Part shown: one piece after another, positions 1 to 9,409 of the stretch
Layout of the letters: the number at the start of each line of letters is the position of its first letter
Numbering within the stretch: the stretch's first letter is position 1
DNA from: Winogradskyella sp.
Lineage (GTDB): Bacteria > Bacteroidota > Bacteroidia > Flavobacteriales > Flavobacteriaceae
Length of the DNA: 64,000 nt
Direction of reading: 5' to 3'
Assembly: GCF_003712105.1 (NCBI RefSeq)
Contig: NZ_RHLG01000006.1
Location: forward strand, 110,187-174,186
The notes under the pieces: model-generated
What the model saw: the letters and a program-made list of their open reading frames with translations, nothing else
Databases searched by the model: none
What the model was told of the DNA's origin: nothing
Made by a program: the position numbers and the translations under genes

Positions 1-1
1 T

Positions 2-508
2 AAAAGAGATGCCTATATAAAGGTTTTTCCATATAACGCTAAGTTCGAAGATTTAGAAGCGTTTAATCCTGATGGATATTTCTTGTCAAATGGACCAGGT
101 GACCCAGAACCATTGGTTGAAGCACAGCAAGTTGCTAAAGAAATTATTGCAAGAAACAAGCCATTATTTGGAATCTGTTTAGGGCACCAGGTTATAGCCT
201 TAGCAAACGGAATTTCAACCTATAAAATGCATAACGGACATCGAGGCATCAACCATCCAGTAAAAAACCTATTAACAGGAAAAGGAGAAATCACCTCACA
301 AAATCATGGTTTCGCCATTAATAGAGAAGAAACTGAAGCTCACTCTGATGTTGAGATAACGCATGTGCATCTTAATGATAACACAGTTGCAGGAATACGA
401 TTAAAGCATAAAAACTGCTTCTCAGTTCAGTATCATCCTGAGGCTAGCCCAGGACCAAATGATTCAACCTATTTATTTGACGAGTTCATTAGTAATTTAG
501 CTAATTAA
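2..508 (+). CDS. carA: Carbamoyl-phosphate synthase small subunit, C-terminal part (5' end outside window)
   Basis: Class I glutamine amidotransferase subunit that releases ammonia from glutamine for carbamoyl phosphate synthesis, feeding pyrimidine and arginine pathways together with CarB. The frame is open from base 2, so the gene begins upstream of the window. Visible motifs are the oxyanion strand SNGPGDPE, the nucleophile elbow FGICLGHQ with the catalytic Cys, and the His/Glu pair in QYHPEASPGP near the C-terminus. Only about 168 residues are present; the N-terminal CarA domain is missing because of the window edge, not a mutation. It is followed by a strong terminator and then eno, a gene order common in Flavobacteriaceae. 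Confidence 0.96.
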   Translation, partial: KRDAYIKVFPYNAKFEDLEAFNPDGYFLSNGPGDPEPLVEAQQVAKEIIARNKPLFGICLGHQVIALANGISTYKMHNGHRGINHPVKNLLTGKGEITSQNHGFAINREETEAHSDVEITHVHLNDNTVAGIRLKHKNCFSVQYHPEASPGPNDSTYLFDEFISNLAN

Positions 509-514
509 ATTTTG

Positions 515-554
515 AAAAAATGGCAACGTATTCTAAATTTCGTTGCCATTTTTT
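515..554 (+). terminator. Rho-independent terminator of carA
   Basis: A 14-bp perfect stem (AAAAAATGGCAACG at 515-528, complement at 541-554) closes a 12-nt loop and ends in six T. It lies 7 nt after the carA stop. The A-tract on the other side makes it potentially bidirectional. Confidence 0.9.
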
Positions 555-627
555 CGTTACGAAAACATTATAGTAATTATTAATCGTAATAGTGGTGTTT
601 ATTAAGGAAATCCACAGCCAATTTTAC

Positions 628-635
628 TAAATTTG
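628..635 (+). promoter_or_regulatory. Candidate Bacteroidota -7 element for eno
   Basis: TAAATTTG matches the flavobacterial -7 consensus TAnnTTTG exactly and lies 32 nt before the eno ATG. No clear TTG -33 element is present at the expected spacing, so this is a motif-only prediction. Confidence 0.45.
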
Positions 636-643
636 AACTTTAA

Positions 644-1960
<1,317 letters not shown>

Positions 1961-1982
1961 TGTAGTTATCAAATTATAGTTT

Positions 1983-2014
1983 AAAGCCAACAATGAATAG
2001 TGTTGGCTTTTTTT
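1983..2014 (+). terminator. Rho-independent terminator of eno
   Basis: AAAGCCAACA (1983-1992) pairs perfectly with TGTTGGCTTT (2001-2010) across an 8-nt loop and is followed by more T, 22 nt after the eno stop. Confidence 0.92.
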
Positions 2015-2185
2015 ATAGACTATTGTTTTTTCTTATAATACCCTCTTCTAAAATAGTACTTTGAATAGAGTAAGTTTTTAATATCACTTACGACTAGTAA
2101 ATCAATTACCAAATAAGGCAATAACCTTTATTTACTAAAGAAAGTAAGAATAAATCAATTGTTAAAACGATTCTAAATTCACTTT

Positions 2186-2213
2186 CGAAATCGATGTAGA
2201 TTTCGTAATTTTG
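2186..2213 (+). promoter_or_regulatory. gltA promoter with overlapping inverted repeat
   Basis: TAATTTTG at 2206-2213 is an exact TAnnTTTG -7 element, 33 nt before the preferred gltA ATG. Immediately upstream, CGAAATC (2186-2192) and GATTTCG (2199-2205) form a perfect 7-bp inverted repeat with a 6-nt spacer, ending directly at the -7 element. That is a good position for a repressor or activator operator. The binding protein is unknown. Confidence 0.5.
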
Positions 2214-2246
2214 TTGACCTTAAATTCAGAAAATCACAATATAAAT

Positions 2247-3533
2247 ATGTCAGATAAAGCGATATTAGAAATTAACGGAGAAAAGCACGAATTCCCAATA
2301 ATAAAAGGAACCGAAAATGAAGTAGCTATTGATGTAAAAGCATTAAGAGCTGCTACAGGTGGAGTTACTACAATTGATCCAGGTTATAAGAACACTGGTT
2401 CATGTCAGAGTGGTATTACCTTTTTAAATGGAGAAGAAGGTGTTTTAAGATATCGCGGTTATTCAATTGAAGAGTTGGCTGAGAAAGCAGATTTTCTTGA
2501 AGTAGCTTATGCGCTAATTTTCGGGAACTTACCAACTCAAGAGCAACTTGATAAGTTTTATAACGACATATTAGATAACTGTATTGTAGATGATGATGTA
2601 AAGAAGATATTGGATGCATTTCCTAAAAATGCCCATCCAATGGGAGTTTTATCCTCACTTACCTCTGCTTTAACAGCGTTTAATCCGTCTTCTGTCAATG
2701 TAGATTCTGAAGAAGACATGTATAATGCTATTGTGAGAATTATGGGTAAATTTCCAGTTCTTGTAGCATGGACAATGCGGAAGAAACAAGGATTGCCTTT
2801 AGATTACGGTTCACGAAAATTAGGTTATGTAGAGAATGTACTTCATATGATGTTCAAAAAACCTAATGAAGATTATGTTCAAAATCCAATTTTAGTAAAT
2901 GCTCTAGATAAGCTATTAATATTACACGCAGACCATGAACAAAACTGTTCTACATCTACTGTACGTATTGTAGGTTCTTCTCATGCAGGTTTATTCGCTT
3001 CTTTATCTGCAGGTATTTCTGCACTTTGGGGACCATTACATGGTGGCGCTAACCAGGCTGTATTAGAAATGTTAGAAGCTATTAAAGAAGATGGCGGAGA
3101 TACTAAAAAGTATATGGGTAAAGCAAAAGATAAGAGCGATCCGTTCCGTTTAATGGGCTTTGGTCATAGAGTATATAAGAACTTTGATCCGAGAGCAAAA
3201 ATTATTAAAGTAGCTGCAGACGAAGTATTAGGTGATTTAGGTATAGAAGATCCAATATTAGATATCGCTAAAGGTCTTGAAAAAGAAGCCTTAGAAGATC
3301 AGTACTTTGTTGATAGAAAACTATACCCTAATGTAGATTTCTATTCAGGTATAATTTACCGAGCAATGGGTATCCCTGTAGAAATGTTTACTGTAATGTT
3401 TGCATTAGGACGTTTACCAGGTTGGATTGCGCAATGGCGCGAAATGCGTTTACGTAAAGAGCCTATTGGAAGACCTCGCCAACTATATATTGGAGAAAAT
3501 GAAAGACCGTTTGTACCAATTAATAAAAGATAA
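2247..3533 (+). CDS. gltA: Citrate synthase (type II)
   Basis: Condenses acetyl-CoA and oxaloacetate to citrate, the entry step of the TCA cycle. I prefer the ATG at 2247 (428 residues, MSDKAILEI) over one at 2211: the latter codon overlaps the predicted -7 element and the extra 12 residues are not family-like. Key sites are HADHEQNCST, the catalytic His in LHGGANQAVLEM, and the second His plus Arg in GFGHRVYKNFDPRA, with the Asp in DFYSGIIY. The C-terminus ends in the RPRQLYIG block typical of Gram-negative citrate synthases. A hairpin terminator follows 14 nt later. Confidence 0.98.
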   Translation: MSDKAILEINGEKHEFPIIKGTENEVAIDVKALRAATGGVTTIDPGYKNTGSCQSGITFLNGEEGVLRYRGYSIEELAEKADFLEVAYALIFGNLPTQEQLDKFYNDILDNCIVDDDVKKILDAFPKNAHPMGVLSSLTSALTAFNPSSVNVDSEEDMYNAIVRIMGKFPVLVAWTMRKKQGLPLDYGSRKLGYVENVLHMMFKKPNEDYVQNPILVNALDKLLILHADHEQNCSTSTVRIVGSSHAGLFASLSAGISALWGPLHGGANQAVLEMLEAIKEDGGDTKKYMGKAKDKSDPFRLMGFGHRVYKNFDPRAKIIKVAADEVLGDLGIEDPILDIAKGLEKEALEDQYFVDRKLYPNVDFYSGIIYRAMGIPVEMFTVMFALGRLPGWIAQWREMRLRKEPIGRPRQLYIGENERPFVPINKR

Positions 3534-3547
3534 TAATTCATTATAAG

Positions 3548-3575
3548 GCTTCATAAGAAATTATGAAGCTTTTTT
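3548..3575 (+). terminator. Rho-independent terminator of gltA
   Basis: GCTTCATAA (3548-3556) and TTATGAAGC (3561-3569) form a perfect 9-bp stem with a GAAA loop, followed by six T. An in-frame ATG of the next gene lies inside this hairpin (3563), which argues that the real start of that gene is the later ATG at 3593. Confidence 0.93.
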
Positions 3576-3592
3576 ATGTCTTCAATTTAGGT

Positions 3593-4504
3593 ATGAAACT
3601 CAATATTAAAAACGAAACATCAAGATTAAGAGCTGTTATTTTAGGTACAGCTGAAAGCAATGGACCAACACCAAATGTAGAAGATTGCTACGATCCAAAG
3701 AGCCGCCAACATGTTTTAGCAGGCACTTACCCATTGGAGAAAGATATGGTTCCAGAAATGGAAGCAGTAGCCGCAGTTTTAAAAAAGTACGATGTTGAGG
3801 TATATAGACCAAAGGTAATTAAAGACTATAATCAAATCTTTGCTAGAGATATCTCGTTTGTTATTGAAGACAAATTTATTGTCTCTAATATTTTACCAGA
3901 TAGAGAACGAGAAATCGAAGCCGTAGAACATGTATGGGGTAAAGTTGATAAAGAAAACAGAATTATTTTACCAGAAGAATGCCATGTCGAAGGTGGAGAT
4001 GTCATGCCTTGGAATAACTATATTTTTATTGGTACTTATTCAGGTGAAGACTACCCTAATTATATAACTGCACGAACAAATGTAAAAGCTGTTGAGGCTA
4101 TTAGAGGTCTGTTTCCCAATAAAATAGTTAAATCATTTGAGTTGCGAAAGTCCAATACTGAGCCAAAAGAAAATGCATTGCATCTTGATTGTTGCTTTCA
4201 ACCAGTAGGTAAAGACAAAGCCATTATTCACAAAAATGGATTTTTAGTAGAAAGTGAATACGAATGGTTGGTTAATTTTTTTGGAAAAGAGAATGTTTTT
4301 GAGATTACCAAAGATGAAATGTACGATATGAATAGTAATATATTTTCTATATCAGAGCATGTTGTTATTTCTGAAAAGAACTTTACACGTTTAAATAAAT
4401 GGTTGCGTAAAAATGGTATTACGGTTGAAGAAGTTCCATATTCTGAAATTGCCAAACAAGAAGGTTTACTCCGTTGCTCTACAATGCCATTAATTAGAGA
4501 TTAG
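3593..4504 (+). CDS. Dimethylarginine dimethylaminohydrolase / amidinotransferase family hydrolase
   Basis: A member of the guanidino-group modifying superfamily (DDAH, arginine deiminase, amidinotransferase), five-bladed beta/alpha propellers that attack a guanidinium carbon with a Cys. I see ARDISF (substrate-binding Asp), HVEGGDV near residues 131-137 with the His/Glu, LHLDCCF, and the C-terminal LLRCSTMPL with the putative nucleophile Cys295. The substrate (arginine, methylarginine, agmatine or another guanidine) cannot be read from sequence. The start at 3593 gives 303 residues; the in-frame ATG 30 nt upstream sits in the gltA terminator. A second superfamily member, CtlX, is encoded about 10 kb away. 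Confidence 0.88.
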   Translation: MKLNIKNETSRLRAVILGTAESNGPTPNVEDCYDPKSRQHVLAGTYPLEKDMVPEMEAVAAVLKKYDVEVYRPKVIKDYNQIFARDISFVIEDKFIVSNILPDREREIEAVEHVWGKVDKENRIILPEECHVEGGDVMPWNNYIFIGTYSGEDYPNYITARTNVKAVEAIRGLFPNKIVKSFELRKSNTEPKENALHLDCCFQPVGKDKAIIHKNGFLVESEYEWLVNFFGKENVFEITKDEMYDMNSNIFSISEHVVISEKNFTRLNKWLRKNGITVEEVPYSEIAKQEGLLRCSTMPLIRD

Positions 4505-4509
4505 CTTTT

Positions 4510-4776
4510 TTACTCTCTATATAAAAAGTAATTATCTACAAGTTTAATATATTCTTGCTTTGCTTCGTCTTGAGAAATATCTTGTACTTGGAATAGTGCA
4601 TTAGTTTTAAATGCATTTATTATCGGCTTGCGACTACTTGGCCTTCCGTAATTATTAGTTGCTTTTTTATAATAAGCGTACAAACGAAGTAAAAAGTCTG
4701 CCGGGAATGGCTCGGTATATGCATTAATACGCTCAACTGCGTTTTCAAATTCTTTATTTAATTCTTCTGATGTCAT
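4510..4776 (-). CDS. Acyl-CoA-binding protein (ACBP)
   Basis: Small four-helix protein that binds long-chain acyl-CoA esters in the cytosol and buffers them for lipid synthesis. The 88-residue length matches the family, as do LNKEFENAVERI at the N-terminus, FLLRLYAYYKKAT (the ligand-binding Tyr/Lys region around residues 28-40) and EAKQEYIKLV near the end. Its start overlaps the psd stop by 4 nt (ATGA), so the two are translationally coupled and sit in a phospholipid operon with cdsA. ACBP is mainly eukaryotic but recurs in Bacteroidota in this context. Confidence 0.9.
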   Translation of the reverse strand: MTSEELNKEFENAVERINAYTEPFPADFLLRLYAYYKKATNNYGRPSSRKPIINAFKTNALFQVQDISQDEAKQEYIKLVDNYFLYRE

Positions 4777-5426
4777 TTCATCTTTGCAATGATGCTTTCT
4801 CCACCTCGTACTTTTTGATTTAACGCTACCTTGATTTCTGCATCTAAAGGTAAAAATAAATCAACTCTAGACCCAAATTTAATAAACCCAGAATCAGCAC
4901 CTTGTTTAGCAATGTCATCTGTTTTGGCATAGTTAACAATTCGCTTTGCTAATGCTCCTGCAATTTGTCTGTAGAGTACTTTTCCAAAGCTTTCATTTTC
5001 AACAACAACTGTAGTACGTTCATTTTCTTCACTAGCCTTGGGATGCCAAGCAACTAAATATTTACCTGGATGATATTTACTAAAGGTAACCTTTCCATTA
5101 ATTGGATAACGTGTAACGTGTACATTTATCGGTGACATAAATACAGAAACTTGTATGCGTTTGTCTTTAAAAACTTCTTTTTCAAATACTTCTTCGATAA
5201 CTACGACCTTGCCATCTACGGGTGAGAGTGCATGTTTATCGTTAGCATGTGTATGTCTTTTTGGGTTTCTAAAGAATTGTAAAATCAATACAAAAAATAC
5301 GAGTACAACTAGCATTAAAGCTTTGCGCAACCACTCAATAGTTATAAATGCGTCTAAGGCAAATATTGCTCCAACAACAATGAAAAGCGAAATGAGTATG
5401 ATTTTATGGCCTTCTTTATGAAACAT
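4773..5426 (-). CDS. psd: Phosphatidylserine decarboxylase proenzyme
   Basis: Membrane-associated pyruvoyl enzyme making phosphatidylethanolamine from phosphatidylserine. At 217 residues it is of the short class (PSD-B type). One or two hydrophobic segments occupy residues about 8-50; FMSPINVHVTRYP (97-109) is the conserved core, and the self-cleavage site is Gly185-Ser186 in KFGSRVD, where Ser becomes the pyruvoyl group of the alpha chain. The start overlaps the cdsA stop by 11 nt and the stop overlaps the ACBP start by 4 nt, indicating one operon that supplies CDP-diacylglycerol-derived phospholipids. Confidence 0.96.
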   Translation of the reverse strand: MFHKEGHKIILISLFIVVGAIFALDAFITIEWLRKALMLVVLVFFVLILQFFRNPKRHTHANDKHALSPVDGKVVVIEEVFEKEVFKDKRIQVSVFMSPINVHVTRYPINGKVTFSKYHPGKYLVAWHPKASEENERTTVVVENESFGKVLYRQIAGALAKRIVNYAKTDDIAKQGADSGFIKFGSRVDLFLPLDAEIKVALNQKVRGGESIIAKMK

Positions 5427-6240
5427 AAGTTAAAATTCTTAAATACAAATATATAAATGGTGAAGCAAAGATAATACTATCTAGCCTGTCTAATAGGCCA
5501 CCATGACCCGGCATAATAACACCGCTGTCTTTTACATTTGCCTGGCGTTTAAATTTTGATTCTATGAGATCTCCAAACGTTCCAAAAACACTAACTATTA
5601 TTGCCAAAATTAACCAGTTAGTAAACTCTAACGTATCGGTATACTTTGCAATGAAATAACTGGATATACATGCAAAGAAAAGACCTCCTAAAAATCCTTC
5701 AACTGTCTTTTTCGGTGATATGCTTGAAAATAGTTTCTGACGGCCAAAATTCTTACCTACAAGATACGCAAAGCTGTCATTAACCCAAATTAAAATAAAA
5801 CTACCTAGCAGTAAAAATGGTTGAAATGTATTGAGGTAATTTGCTATAAGAAGCATAAAAATGAAACCGCTTGATAAATAAAACGTTGTGGCTATATAAC
5901 GTTTGGATTCAAACAATGGAATCTTAGTTTCAGCAAATAGATCTTTAATTAAGAATAGATTTACAAAAATCGTAATCACTAATAATATCTGTATAGCTTC
6001 ATTTGTACCTTCGGTAGCTTTGTATATTGTACACCAATACCAAAACCCAAAATATAGAAAACTAAATATTGATATTGGTAGAATAATTGACTTGAGCTTT
6101 ATAAGCTTAATAAACTCTAATAGAGAAATAACTCCAAAAACAAAAAGCACGACCAATAAGGCCCTTTGCCAAAACATAGCAGATATAAGTAATGCAATAT
6201 AGAGGATTCCAGAAACAGCTCTAGTTAAAAGTTCTTTCAT
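5416..6240 (-). CDS. cdsA: Phosphatidate cytidylyltransferase (CDP-diacylglycerol synthase)
   Basis: Integral membrane enzyme converting phosphatidic acid and CTP to CDP-diacylglycerol. The 274-residue protein has about eight hydrophobic segments. The family signature is clear in the C-terminal third: SISPKKTVEGFLGG, then FGDLIESKFKRQ, VKDSG and MPGHGGLLDRLDS with the metal-binding acids. The ATG directly abuts the stop of the LUD gene and the C-terminus overlaps psd by 11 nt. Together with psd it forms the phosphatidylethanolamine route (the PS synthase gene is not in the window). Confidence 0.97.
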   Translation of the reverse strand: MKELLTRAVSGILYIALLISAMFWQRALLVVLFVFGVISLLEFIKLIKLKSIILPISIFSFLYFGFWYWCTIYKATEGTNEAIQILLVITIFVNLFLIKDLFAETKIPLFESKRYIATTFYLSSGFIFMLLIANYLNTFQPFLLLGSFILIWVNDSFAYLVGKNFGRQKLFSSISPKKTVEGFLGGLFFACISSYFIAKYTDTLEFTNWLILAIIVSVFGTFGDLIESKFKRQANVKDSGVIMPGHGGLLDRLDSIIFASPFIYLYLRILTYVS

Positions 6241-6849
6241 TTATAAGTCTTCTAAGAGCAATAAATATAAGTTTTTTGCACTACTACCATAATTCATGAA
6301 GTTACTATCTTCATCAGTTTTAAAATGCTTTATCGTAGTTATGTTCGTAGGTATGTTATTTCTGTTCTTGTTTTTTATTCCTTTGAGACCATCACCAATA
6401 TTTTCTACCAATTGACTAGTCGTAGCATATACTACGAAATTTGGAGGTAGTTCTTGCAACTTTTTTTCAGCAATTTGATTAGAAGAAATTAATAAAGAAC
6501 CATCATCAGAAATTAAATATTCACAGGTAGTAAAAAAATATGAAGATTCGGATGTTTTTTTACTGATACTCAAGTCAAAACCCTTAAATAAGTCTTTAAG
6601 ATTATCATTTAGGATAAATACCTTTTTATCACCCCAATGATTTTCTTCAATAATGTTTTCTAAGCTATTATATATTTCTTCTATAGACTCGCAATACAAA
6701 AATTTACCGCCATTGGCTTTAAAGTTTATTGTAAATTGCTCATCAACAGGGAGTTTAATATCTGGCATGTACTTGCTGCGTTCATCATTTGGAACATTTT
6801 CTTCGGAATTTTTAGATTTTCCCCCAAAGATTTTTCTGAATAAACTCAT
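6241..6849 (-). CDS. LUD domain protein (LutC/YkgG-related)
   Basis: A 202-residue protein of the lactate-utilisation (LUD) fold. I see the central LUD pattern: FFTTCEYLISDDGSLLISS (residues about 104-122), the strand PPNFVVYATTSQLVENI, and a C-terminal NLYLLLLEDL tail. No LutA or LutB partner lies nearby, so it is not part of a standard lactate oxidation operon; instead it leads the cdsA-psd-ACBP operon with no gap to cdsA. In flavobacteria this gene commonly sits after ftsH. Its molecular role is unassigned. Confidence 0.78.
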   Translation of the reverse strand: MSLFRKIFGGKSKNSEENVPNDERSKYMPDIKLPVDEQFTINFKANGGKFLYCESIEEIYNSLENIIEENHWGDKKVFILNDNLKDLFKGFDLSISKKTSESSYFFTTCEYLISDDGSLLISSNQIAEKKLQELPPNFVVYATTSQLVENIGDGLKGIKNKNRNNIPTNITTIKHFKTDEDSNFMNYGSSAKNLYLLLLEDL

Positions 6850-6898
6850 TAATTAAGTACTACTATTGCTAGGAATTTTTACGAATTTCCCAAAGATA

Positions 6899-6937
6899 AA
6901 AAAACTTAAATTAACTCTTGATTAATTTAAGTTTTTT
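6899..6937 (-). terminator. Terminator downstream of ftsH (bidirectional hairpin)
   Basis: AAAAAACTTAAATTAA (6899-6914) pairs perfectly with its complement at 6922-6937 around a 7-nt loop, giving a T-tract on either strand. It sits between ftsH and the LUD gene and probably ends the rsfS-ftsH transcript. The stem is AT-rich, so strength is uncertain. Confidence 0.7.
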
Positions 6938-6966
6938 CGATAAAAGCACTAATTAAATTTTAGGAA

Positions 6967-8907
6967 TCATTCTTCTTCGTCCAGAGCGCTTTTGTCTTTT
7001 TCAAATGGACGTTTGCCAAATATCTTTTCTAAATTATCTTTAAAAATAACTTCCTTATCTAGCAATACTTCAGCTAGTTCAGTAAGTTTATCTTTATTTT
7101 CTTCTAATATTTTTATAGCGCGTTGATATTGTTCTTCAATAATTTCAGAGATTTCTTTATCAATTAAAACTGCTGTTTCTTCACTATAAGGTTTTGAAAA
7201 ACCATAATCTTGTTGTCCAGAAGAATCATAATACGTAAGGTTACCAATTTTATCACTTAAACCGTAAATAGTAACCATAGCTCTTGCTTGTTTTGTTACT
7301 TTTTCTAAATCGCTGAGAGCACCAGTAGAGATTTTATCAAATATCACTTTTTCTGCTGCGCGTCCACCCATAGTGGCGCACATTTCGTCTAGCATTTGTT
7401 CTGGTCTAACAATCAATCTTTCTTCAGGCAGATACCATGCAGCACCTAAGGAGCGACCACGAGGAACAATTGTTACTTTTACAAGAGGTGCAGCGTGCTC
7501 AAGCATCCAGCTAACCGTTGCATGACCTGCTTCATGAAAAGCAATAGCGCGTTTTTCTTCTTTTGTAACAATTTTATTTTTCTTTTCGAGGCCACCTATA
7601 ATTCTATCTACAGCGTCAAGGAAATCCTGTTTCCCTACAGCCTTTTTGCCATTTCTTGCTGCAATTAGTGCGGCTTCATTACAAACATTAGCAATATCGG
7701 CACCCGAAAATCCTGGTGTTTGCTTTGCCAGAAAATCGATATCTAGTGTTTCTTCCTTCTTCAAAGGACGAAGATGTACTTCAAAAATTTCTTTACGTTC
7801 TCTTACATCTGGTAAATCTACATATATCTGTCTGTCAAAACGTCCAGCACGCATTAATGCACCATCCAATACGTCTGCTCGGTTTGTAGCAGCTAATACA
7901 ATAACATTGGTATTAGTACCAAAACCATCCATTTCTGTTAACAACTGGTTCAAAGTATTTTCGCGCTCATCGTTAGAGCCAGAAAAATTACTTTTACCTC
8001 TGGCGCGCCCAATAGCGTCAATTTCATCAATAAAAATAATGGAAGGAGATTTTTCTTTGGCCTGTTTAAATAAGTCTCTAACTCGAGATGCACCAACACC
8101 AACAAACATTTCGACAAAATCAGAGCCAGATAACGAAAAGAACGGTACTTTAGCTTCACCTGCTACTGCTTTTGCTAATAAGGTTTTTCCTGTTCCTGGA
8201 GGTCCAACTAATAAAGCACCTTTAGGTATTTTACCTCCAAGAGACGTATATTTTTCTGGAAACTTTAGAAAATCTACAATTTCTTGAACTTCTTCTTTTG
8301 CTCCTTCAAGGCCGGCTACATCTTTAAAAGAGGTTTTTGTATCAGTTTTTTCATCAAATAGTTTGGCTTTAGATTTACCTATATTAAAAATCTGACCACC
8401 AGCACCGCCGCTTCCACCAGCAGACATACGTCGCATTATAAAAATCCAAACACCTATAATTAAGATGAATGGTAATAATGATATCAGAAAATCTCCAAAT
8501 GCGTTGTTTTCTATATCAGCATTTCTAGAAGTAGGTAGATTGTTTTTTGTGATAATTTCATCTATTCTATCTTCAAAATTACCTAAATCACCAAACTTTA
8601 CTGTATAGTTAGGAATGTTACCCGAAGGTAAAAACCCTTTAGATTTTGCATTCTTATGAACATCTTTTTTTAGAGCTTCATCTGTCAGATAAACTCTCGC
8701 GGTTTTAGTATTACTTATAATAACAACTTCTTTTACATCACCTTGTTCTAAGTACTTGATGAATTCGGAAGTTTTTATCTCTTTTGAAGCCTGAAAAGCG
8801 CTGCCTCCAAATAGTTGAATTCCAAGAAATACAGCTATAATAATTCCGTATATCCAATAAGGACTAACTTTAGGTTTCTTATTTTGATTTTTAGTTTCTT
8901 TTGCCAT
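6967..8907 (-). CDS. ftsH: ATP-dependent zinc metalloprotease FtsH
   Basis: Membrane-anchored AAA+ protease that degrades misfolded and regulatory membrane and cytosolic proteins. Of its 646 residues, the N-terminus has one membrane segment (about 16-35), a periplasmic domain, then a second segment near 140-160. The AAA module carries Walker A GPPGTGKT (235-242), Walker B IIFIDEID and the SRH with ATNR and AGRFDR. The zinc site is HEAGH (458-462). The acidic C-terminus (DKSALDEEE) is typical. It follows rsfS by 35 nt in the same direction. Confidence 0.98.
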   Translation of the reverse strand: MAKETKNQNKKPKVSPYWIYGIIIAVFLGIQLFGGSAFQASKEIKTSEFIKYLEQGDVKEVVIISNTKTARVYLTDEALKKDVHKNAKSKGFLPSGNIPNYTVKFGDLGNFEDRIDEIITKNNLPTSRNADIENNAFGDFLISLLPFILIIGVWIFIMRRMSAGGSGGAGGQIFNIGKSKAKLFDEKTDTKTSFKDVAGLEGAKEEVQEIVDFLKFPEKYTSLGGKIPKGALLVGPPGTGKTLLAKAVAGEAKVPFFSLSGSDFVEMFVGVGASRVRDLFKQAKEKSPSIIFIDEIDAIGRARGKSNFSGSNDERENTLNQLLTEMDGFGTNTNVIVLAATNRADVLDGALMRAGRFDRQIYVDLPDVRERKEIFEVHLRPLKKEETLDIDFLAKQTPGFSGADIANVCNEAALIAARNGKKAVGKQDFLDAVDRIIGGLEKKNKIVTKEEKRAIAFHEAGHATVSWMLEHAAPLVKVTIVPRGRSLGAAWYLPEERLIVRPEQMLDEMCATMGGRAAEKVIFDKISTGALSDLEKVTKQARAMVTIYGLSDKIGNLTYYDSSGQQDYGFSKPYSEETAVLIDKEISEIIEEQYQRAIKILEENKDKLTELAEVLLDKEVIFKDNLEKIFGKRPFEKDKSALDEEE

Positions 8908-8942
8908 ATTGTTGCCGCTAATGCGGAAATCTTAATCTATTA

Positions 8943-9314
8943 TTATAAACTCGTTTCTATTTGTGTCGTTATTGCATCGCCCCACAAACTTTCAATATCG
9001 TAATACGCTCTAATGTGTTTTTGAAAAACGTGTACCACTACATTAACATAATCCATTAAAACCCACTCCGCATTATCGGTTCCCTCAATATGCCAAGGTT
9101 TGTCTTTGGTATTTTTACTGACTTGTTTTTGTATGGAGTTGACTATGGCGTTAACTTGAGTATTAGATGTGCCTTCACAAACAATAAAATAGTCACAAAC
9201 GGTATTTTCTATTTCTCTTAAATCTAAAAGTGTAATATCTTTTCCTTTCACATCCTCAATACCACTAATTATTGTAGTTATGAGTTGATCAGCATTGCTA
9301 TTTCTTTCGGTCAT
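8943..9314 (-). CDS. rsfS: Ribosomal silencing factor RsfS
   Basis: Binds ribosomal protein L14 (uL14) on the 50S subunit and blocks subunit joining during nutrient limitation. The 123-residue protein has the Iojap/RsfS core: DITLLDLREI, CDYFIVCEGTSNTQV, WHIEG, WVLMDYVNVVVHVF and the C-terminal YYDIESLWGDA. Located directly upstream of ftsH (35 nt), an arrangement common in Bacteroidota. A minus-strand TAACTTTG element lies upstream (forward 9335-9342). Confidence 0.95.
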   Translation of the reverse strand: MTERNSNADQLITTIISGIEDVKGKDITLLDLREIENTVCDYFIVCEGTSNTQVNAIVNSIQKQVSKNTKDKPWHIEGTDNAEWVLMDYVNVVVHVFQKHIRAYYDIESLWGDAITTQIETSL

Positions 9315-9334
9315 TAAAATGTTTTAAATTTATA

Positions 9335-9342
9335 CAAAGTTA
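9335..9342 (-). promoter_or_regulatory. Candidate -7 element for the rsfS-ftsH operon
   Basis: On the minus strand this reads TAACTTTG, an exact TAnnTTTG match, 20 nt before the rsfS ATG. No convincing -33 TTG was found. Confidence 0.42.
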
Positions 9343-9409
9343 TTATTTTTTTAGTTCTTGTAAGTTGAAATACTCATAAGAAAACTATAAAAATCCTTGC
9401 CCTGTTTTA

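Noticed and set aside
1961..2246. Possible RNA gene between eno and gltA.
   Set aside because: The region has only the eno terminator and the gltA promoter; no tRNA-like cloverleaf or other stable structure was seen.
3563..3592. Upstream ATG of the DDAH-like gene.
   Set aside because: It lies within the gltA terminator stem, and the added residues do not resemble family members.
7646..8287. A 213-codon plus-strand frame opposite ftsH.
   Set aside because: It is the antisense of the highly conserved AAA domain and has no independent motif.
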